This document shows positions 6,658-8,302 of a stretch of 8,302 nt of DNA, piece after piece. Origin of the DNA: Planctomycetota bacterium. GTDB lineage: Bacteria > Planctomycetota > Phycisphaerae > UBA1845 > CAIVHJ01. Made by a program: the position numbers and the translations under genes. The stretch is taken from assembly GCA_022565195.1 (NCBI GenBank), contig JADFJZ010000040.1, positions 1 through 8,302 of the forward strand, read 5' to 3'. Every line of letters starts with the position of its first letter. Within the stretch, counting starts at the first letter, position 1. The notes below the pieces were generated by a model that was given only the letters and a program-made list of their open reading frames with translations, did not search any database and was not told where the DNA came from.

Positions 6658-6678
6658 CGCGTCACCACAATCATCCAA

Positions 6679-6710
6679 GGAGCCGTAGGCTTCAGCCTGC
6701 GCGAACGCCC
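6679..6710. repeat. Single copy of the palindromic REP-like repeat in the nuoA-nuoB spacer
   Basis: A 32-bp sequence beginning GGAGCCG and ending GCGAACGCCC matches the reverse complement of the right part of the 5459-5546 element at 28 of 32 positions. Its stem (AGGCT at 6687-6691, AGCCT at 6694-6698) keeps pairing despite base changes relative to the left hairpin of the other copy. Confidence 0.75.
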
Positions 6711-6728
6711 ATAAAGTGAGAAGCCCGA

Positions 6729-7211
6729 CTAGCTCATCCTACGAGCAACTTCCGACAGTTTCGTCGGCTCGAAATCCTCTTCGCGGCGCTGGCCCGTGCT
6801 GGCCCGCACCCAGTCCAAATAGTCAAACTTCCACAGATACAAAAAGCCGACAACCACCACGCCGAAGAAGAACAGCATGTCGTACAAGGCCGGCAGTCCG
6901 GCTTCTTTGAAAACCACGGCCCACGGATAAAACAGCACAATCTCGACATCGAACACGATGAACACCAGCGCGACCACATAGAAGCGCAGGTCGAACTGCA
7001 CCCAGCTCGTGCCGATGGCCGGCTCGCCGCATTCGTACGGGGCGTCCTTCTCTGGATGGGCAACTTTCGGACGCAGCAGCTTGCCGGCGACCAACACCGC
7101 AAAGGCCATCAGGAAGCCCACAACCAGAAAGAGCATCAGGCCGACGACGAACTCGACACTCGTATCGCCTCGAACCGAATCAGGCAGCGTTTGAGCCAAC
7201 AGCATATACAT
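6729..7211 (-). CDS. nuoA: NADH-quinone oxidoreductase subunit A
   Basis: Small membrane subunit near the quinone site, packed against NuoH, NuoJ and NuoK. The 160-residue protein has three hydrophobic helices (about 21-45, 77-99, 109-127). Between the first two lies the conserved loop: [20 protein letters not shown] (58-77), then [13 protein letters not shown] (78-90). The loop cysteine (C61) is the residue whose exposure reports active/deactive states in the mitochondrial homologue ND3. It is longer than many homologues because of a charged cytoplasmic C-terminal tail (132-160). The start is ATG at 7211, with GGTGGA at 7221-7226 nine bases upstream; a second Met two codons on is possible. 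It follows nuoI by 29 bp. Confidence 0.97.
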   Translation of the reverse strand: MYMLLAQTLPDSVRGDTSVEFVVGLMLFLVVGFLMAFAVLVAGKLLRPKVAHPEKDAPYECGEPAIGTSWVQFDLRFYVVALVFIVFDVEIVLFYPWAVVFKEAGLPALYDMLFFFGVVVVGFLYLWKFDYLDWVRASTGQRREEDFEPTKLSEVARRMS

Positions 7212-7223
7212 AACTTGTAATCC

Positions 7224-7259
7224 ACCCGCTATGCTGTGGGCTATGCCGTAGGCTGTGCC
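7224..7259 (-). repeat. Degenerate 12-bp tandem repeat across the nuoI stop codon
   Basis: Plus-strand units at 7248-7259 and 7236-7247 match at 10 of 12 positions, and a weaker third unit follows at 7224-7235. The repeat encodes the last residues of NuoI and duplicates the stop, so a second in-frame TAG lies 12 bases after the first. Confidence 0.5.
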
Positions 7260-7861
7260 TTCGCGGCGGCCTTTTCCTTATCCTTGGCCGACTGCGACGG
7301 CGATAGCGCTTTGATCATTTCCTCTTTCAATGGCTCGCCGCGACCGATCCAATCCTGCTTTACTTCCGCCGCCCATTCGGGCAGCTTTTCTTTCTGTAGC
7401 CACAGCGGCTGGGGCGTTTGCAGGCCTTCTTTGGCCAGATCGGTGAATTCGACGGTCATGCTCTCACGATCATAACACGACATGTCGTGCAGATTGCCCA
7501 TATGAATGCAATCCGTTGGACACGGCGGCACGCACAATGCGCAGAACATACACTTGGAATAGTCGATCGCATAGCGCAGCATGGCCCCGCCGACGGCGAT
7601 GCCGGTCTCCTTGTCAATCTTGCGCGGCCCGGATTTCTCGATGTAGATGCAATCCACCGGGCAGGCTTTGGCGCACAGGTCACAGGCGATGCACTTCTCG
7701 ATCTCGAAATAGTGAAATCCGCGAAAGCGCTTCTGCAACACCGGCGCCATGTCCGGATACTGCACGGTGATCGGCTTGGCGTACGCGTACTTCAGCGTGA
7801 TGCGCATGCCGATGATGACGGTCCGCAGGGCTTGATAGATGTTGCGGAAGTATGCACGCAT
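7241..7861 (-). CDS. nuoI: NADH-quinone oxidoreductase subunit I (two 4Fe-4S clusters)
   Basis: Ferredoxin-like connecting subunit with clusters N6a and N6b, relaying electrons from the NADH-oxidising arm to N2 in NuoB. Both CxxCxxCxxxCP motifs are complete: C57, C60, C63, C67 (KCIACDLCAKACP) and C104, C107, C110, C114 (KCMFCALCVPPCP), numbered from ATG 7861. An N-terminal amphipathic stretch (AYFRNIYQALRTVIIGMRIT) fits membrane-surface anchoring. The C terminus is a charged Lys/Ala-rich tail. ATG 7861 gives 206 residues, matching the family. A GTG at 7915 would add 18 residues, and neither start has a good ribosome binding site. This is the promoter-proximal gene of the operon; in the common order nuoI follows nuoH. 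Confidence 0.95.
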   Translation of the reverse strand: MRAYFRNIYQALRTVIIGMRITLKYAYAKPITVQYPDMAPVLQKRFRGFHYFEIEKCIACDLCAKACPVDCIYIEKSGPRKIDKETGIAVGGAMLRYAIDYSKCMFCALCVPPCPTDCIHMGNLHDMSCYDRESMTVEFTDLAKEGLQTPQPLWLQKEKLPEWAAEVKQDWIGRGEPLKEEMIKALSPSQSAKDKEKAAAKAQPTA

Positions 7862-8002
7862 GGAAACATGAACCGGCAGACCGATCTCCGGGAGGTCGGT
7901 CGCGATCCGAGCCACCCTGACGACCCGACTCGTTAGGATTAGCGGCAGGCCGACCCTCCGATCGTGACCGAAACGCAGACCGCCGCGCGAATTAACTTCT
8001 TT

Positions 8003-8024
8003 GAGCCCTGACCTTTATGGGCTC
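8003..8024 (-). other. Stem-loop in the predicted nuo leader
   Basis: GAGCCC at 8003-8008 pairs with GGGCTC at 8019-8024 around a 10-base loop. It falls within the first 30 bases of the leader predicted from the promoter at 8039-8067. No U-run follows in the transcript, so it is not an attenuator of the simple intrinsic type; a protective 5' hairpin is possible. Confidence 0.35.
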
Positions 8025-8038
8025 CACAATTCCGCAGC

Positions 8039-8067
8039 ATTGTAGTGACACCCGGCAACGAGTTCAA
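8039..8067 (-). promoter_or_regulatory. Candidate sigma70-type promoter of the nuo operon
   Basis: On the minus strand, TTGAAC (8067-8062) and TACAAT (8044-8039) are separated by exactly 17 bp. They match the -35 and -10 consensus at four and five of six positions. Transcription would begin near 8032, leaving a leader of about 170 bases before ATG 7861. It is the best promoter match I found in the control region by eye. Confidence 0.5.
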
Positions 8068-8078
8068 CGCATTGCCGG
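8052..8078. promoter_or_regulatory. Inverted repeat centred on the nuo -35 box (candidate operator)
   Basis: Perfect 7-bp arms, CCGGCAA at 8052-8058 and TTGCCGG at 8072-8078, flank a 13-bp centre that contains the whole TTGAAC hexamer. Arm-centre spacing of 20 bp, about two helical turns, suits a dimeric regulator. No specific regulator is identifiable from the sequence. Confidence 0.4.
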
Positions 8079-8177
8079 CATCAAACCGCTGGACCAAAAT
8101 CCTGTCTGCCGGACAATTGACGAACAGCGCCGCGCGGGAATCTCACAAGCCCGCCGACGGCCTCCACCGCCCGGCCC

Positions 8178-8205
8178 TTGGCCGCTCACCAATTCGTGGT
8201 AGGAT
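8178..8205 (+). promoter_or_regulatory. Weak promoter-like pair upstream of the aldolase gene
   Basis: TTGGCC (8178-8183) and TAGGAT (8200-8205) with a 16-bp spacer match the sigma70 consensus at four of six positions each. The surrounding sequence also contains a small GGATG/CATCC hairpin (8202-8215) nested inside AATTCGT/ACGAATT arms (8191-8197, 8224-8230). The promoter call is tentative. Confidence 0.22.
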
Positions 8206-8247
8206 GCAGCCATCCGCGAGCGGACGAATTGTCGTATTTTCAAGAAA

Positions 8248-8253
8248 AGAGGA
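8248..8253 (+). promoter_or_regulatory. Ribosome binding site of the aldolase gene
   Basis: AGAGGA ends nine bases before the ATG at 8263, a standard distance. It fixes the start of the truncated gene. Confidence 0.75.
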
Positions 8254-8262
8254 CCGCAAGAC

Positions 8263-8302
8263 ATGAAGTTCTTCGTCGATACCGCCAACGTCGATCAAAT
8301 CA
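8263..8302 (+). CDS. fsa: Fructose-6-phosphate aldolase / transaldolase-like protein (5' end only)
   Basis: Only 13 codons are visible: MKFFVDTANVDQI. This is the typical N terminus of the small transaldolase family (TalC/FsaA), a cytosolic enzyme acting in non-oxidative sugar-phosphate metabolism. D6 corresponds to the conserved active-site aspartate on the first barrel strand; the Schiff-base lysine lies beyond the window. A good ribosome binding site precedes the ATG. Whether it acts as a transaldolase or as an aldolase cannot be told from this fragment. It is transcribed divergently from the nuo operon. Confidence 0.78.
   Translation, partial: MKFFVDTANVDQI

Larger units (their letters stand above)
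7862..8262. other. Divergent intergenic control region between nuoI and the aldolase gene
   Basis: About 400 bp (347 bp if the GTG at 7915 is the nuoI start) with no convincing gene. It holds a sigma70-like promoter toward nuo, a dyad over its -35 box, a hairpin in the nuo leader, a weak promoter-like pair toward the aldolase and that gene's ribosome binding site. The remainder, 7916-8000 and 8080-8175, shows nothing I can identify. Confidence 0.7.

Noticed and set aside
6136..6678. Longer nuoB from TTG at 6678
   Set aside because: Adds seven residues unlike the family, has no ribosome site, and runs to the edge of the REP-like repeat.
7241..7915. Longer nuoI from GTG at 7915
   Set aside because: Not excluded, but it would add 18 residues beyond the family N terminus and has no spaced Shine-Dalgarno.
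1..8302. CRISPR array, tRNA/rRNA genes, insertion sequence or phage genes
   Set aside because: No spaced direct repeats of CRISPR length, no tRNA-like cloverleaf, no transposase or integrase reading frame was seen.

Overview
This window is almost entirely one leftward (minus-strand) operon for the proton-pumping NADH:quinone oxidoreductase (respiratory complex I). Transcription order is nuoI, nuoA, nuoB, nuoC, nuoD, nuoH, nuoJ, nuoK, nuoL. nuoL runs off the left edge. At the right edge, after a divergent intergenic region of about 350 bp, the first 13 codons of a rightward fructose-6-phosphate aldolase/transaldolase-type gene are visible. The source is a Gram-negative-type aerobic bacterium with moderately GC-rich genes. 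Gene order (nuoI moved to the front, no nuoE/F/G here), the GACTVGGGP form of NuoB and the enlarged NuoH fit a planctomycete-like lineage. That placement is family-level recall, not a search result.

Right to left: 8263-8302 holds the aldolase start. 7862-8262 is the divergent control region, with a good sigma70-like promoter reading into nuo and a 7-bp-arm dyad centred on its -35 box. nuoI (two 4Fe-4S clusters), nuoA, nuoB (cluster N2), nuoC and nuoD form the quinone-reducing connection between the soluble arm and the membrane. nuoH, nuoJ, nuoK and nuoL are membrane proton-translocating subunits. NuoE/F/G, which form the NADH-oxidising module, are not encoded here. They may lie elsewhere, or the enzyme may use another electron donor.

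All genes look intact, with their key residues in place. No wholly new system is visible. What stands out lies mostly between the genes. Three consecutive spacers (nuoK/J, nuoJ/H, nuoH/D) each carry tandem arrays with a 7-bp period but unrelated sequence. Two other spacers (nuoD/C and nuoB/A) carry copies of one palindromic REP/BIME-like element whose stem bases covary. At the protein level, NuoH has about 107 extra N-terminal residues and an added C-terminal helix, NuoJ carries a signal-peptide-like leader, NuoC has a short insertion in its signature motif, and NuoD has a CxxC near its C terminus.
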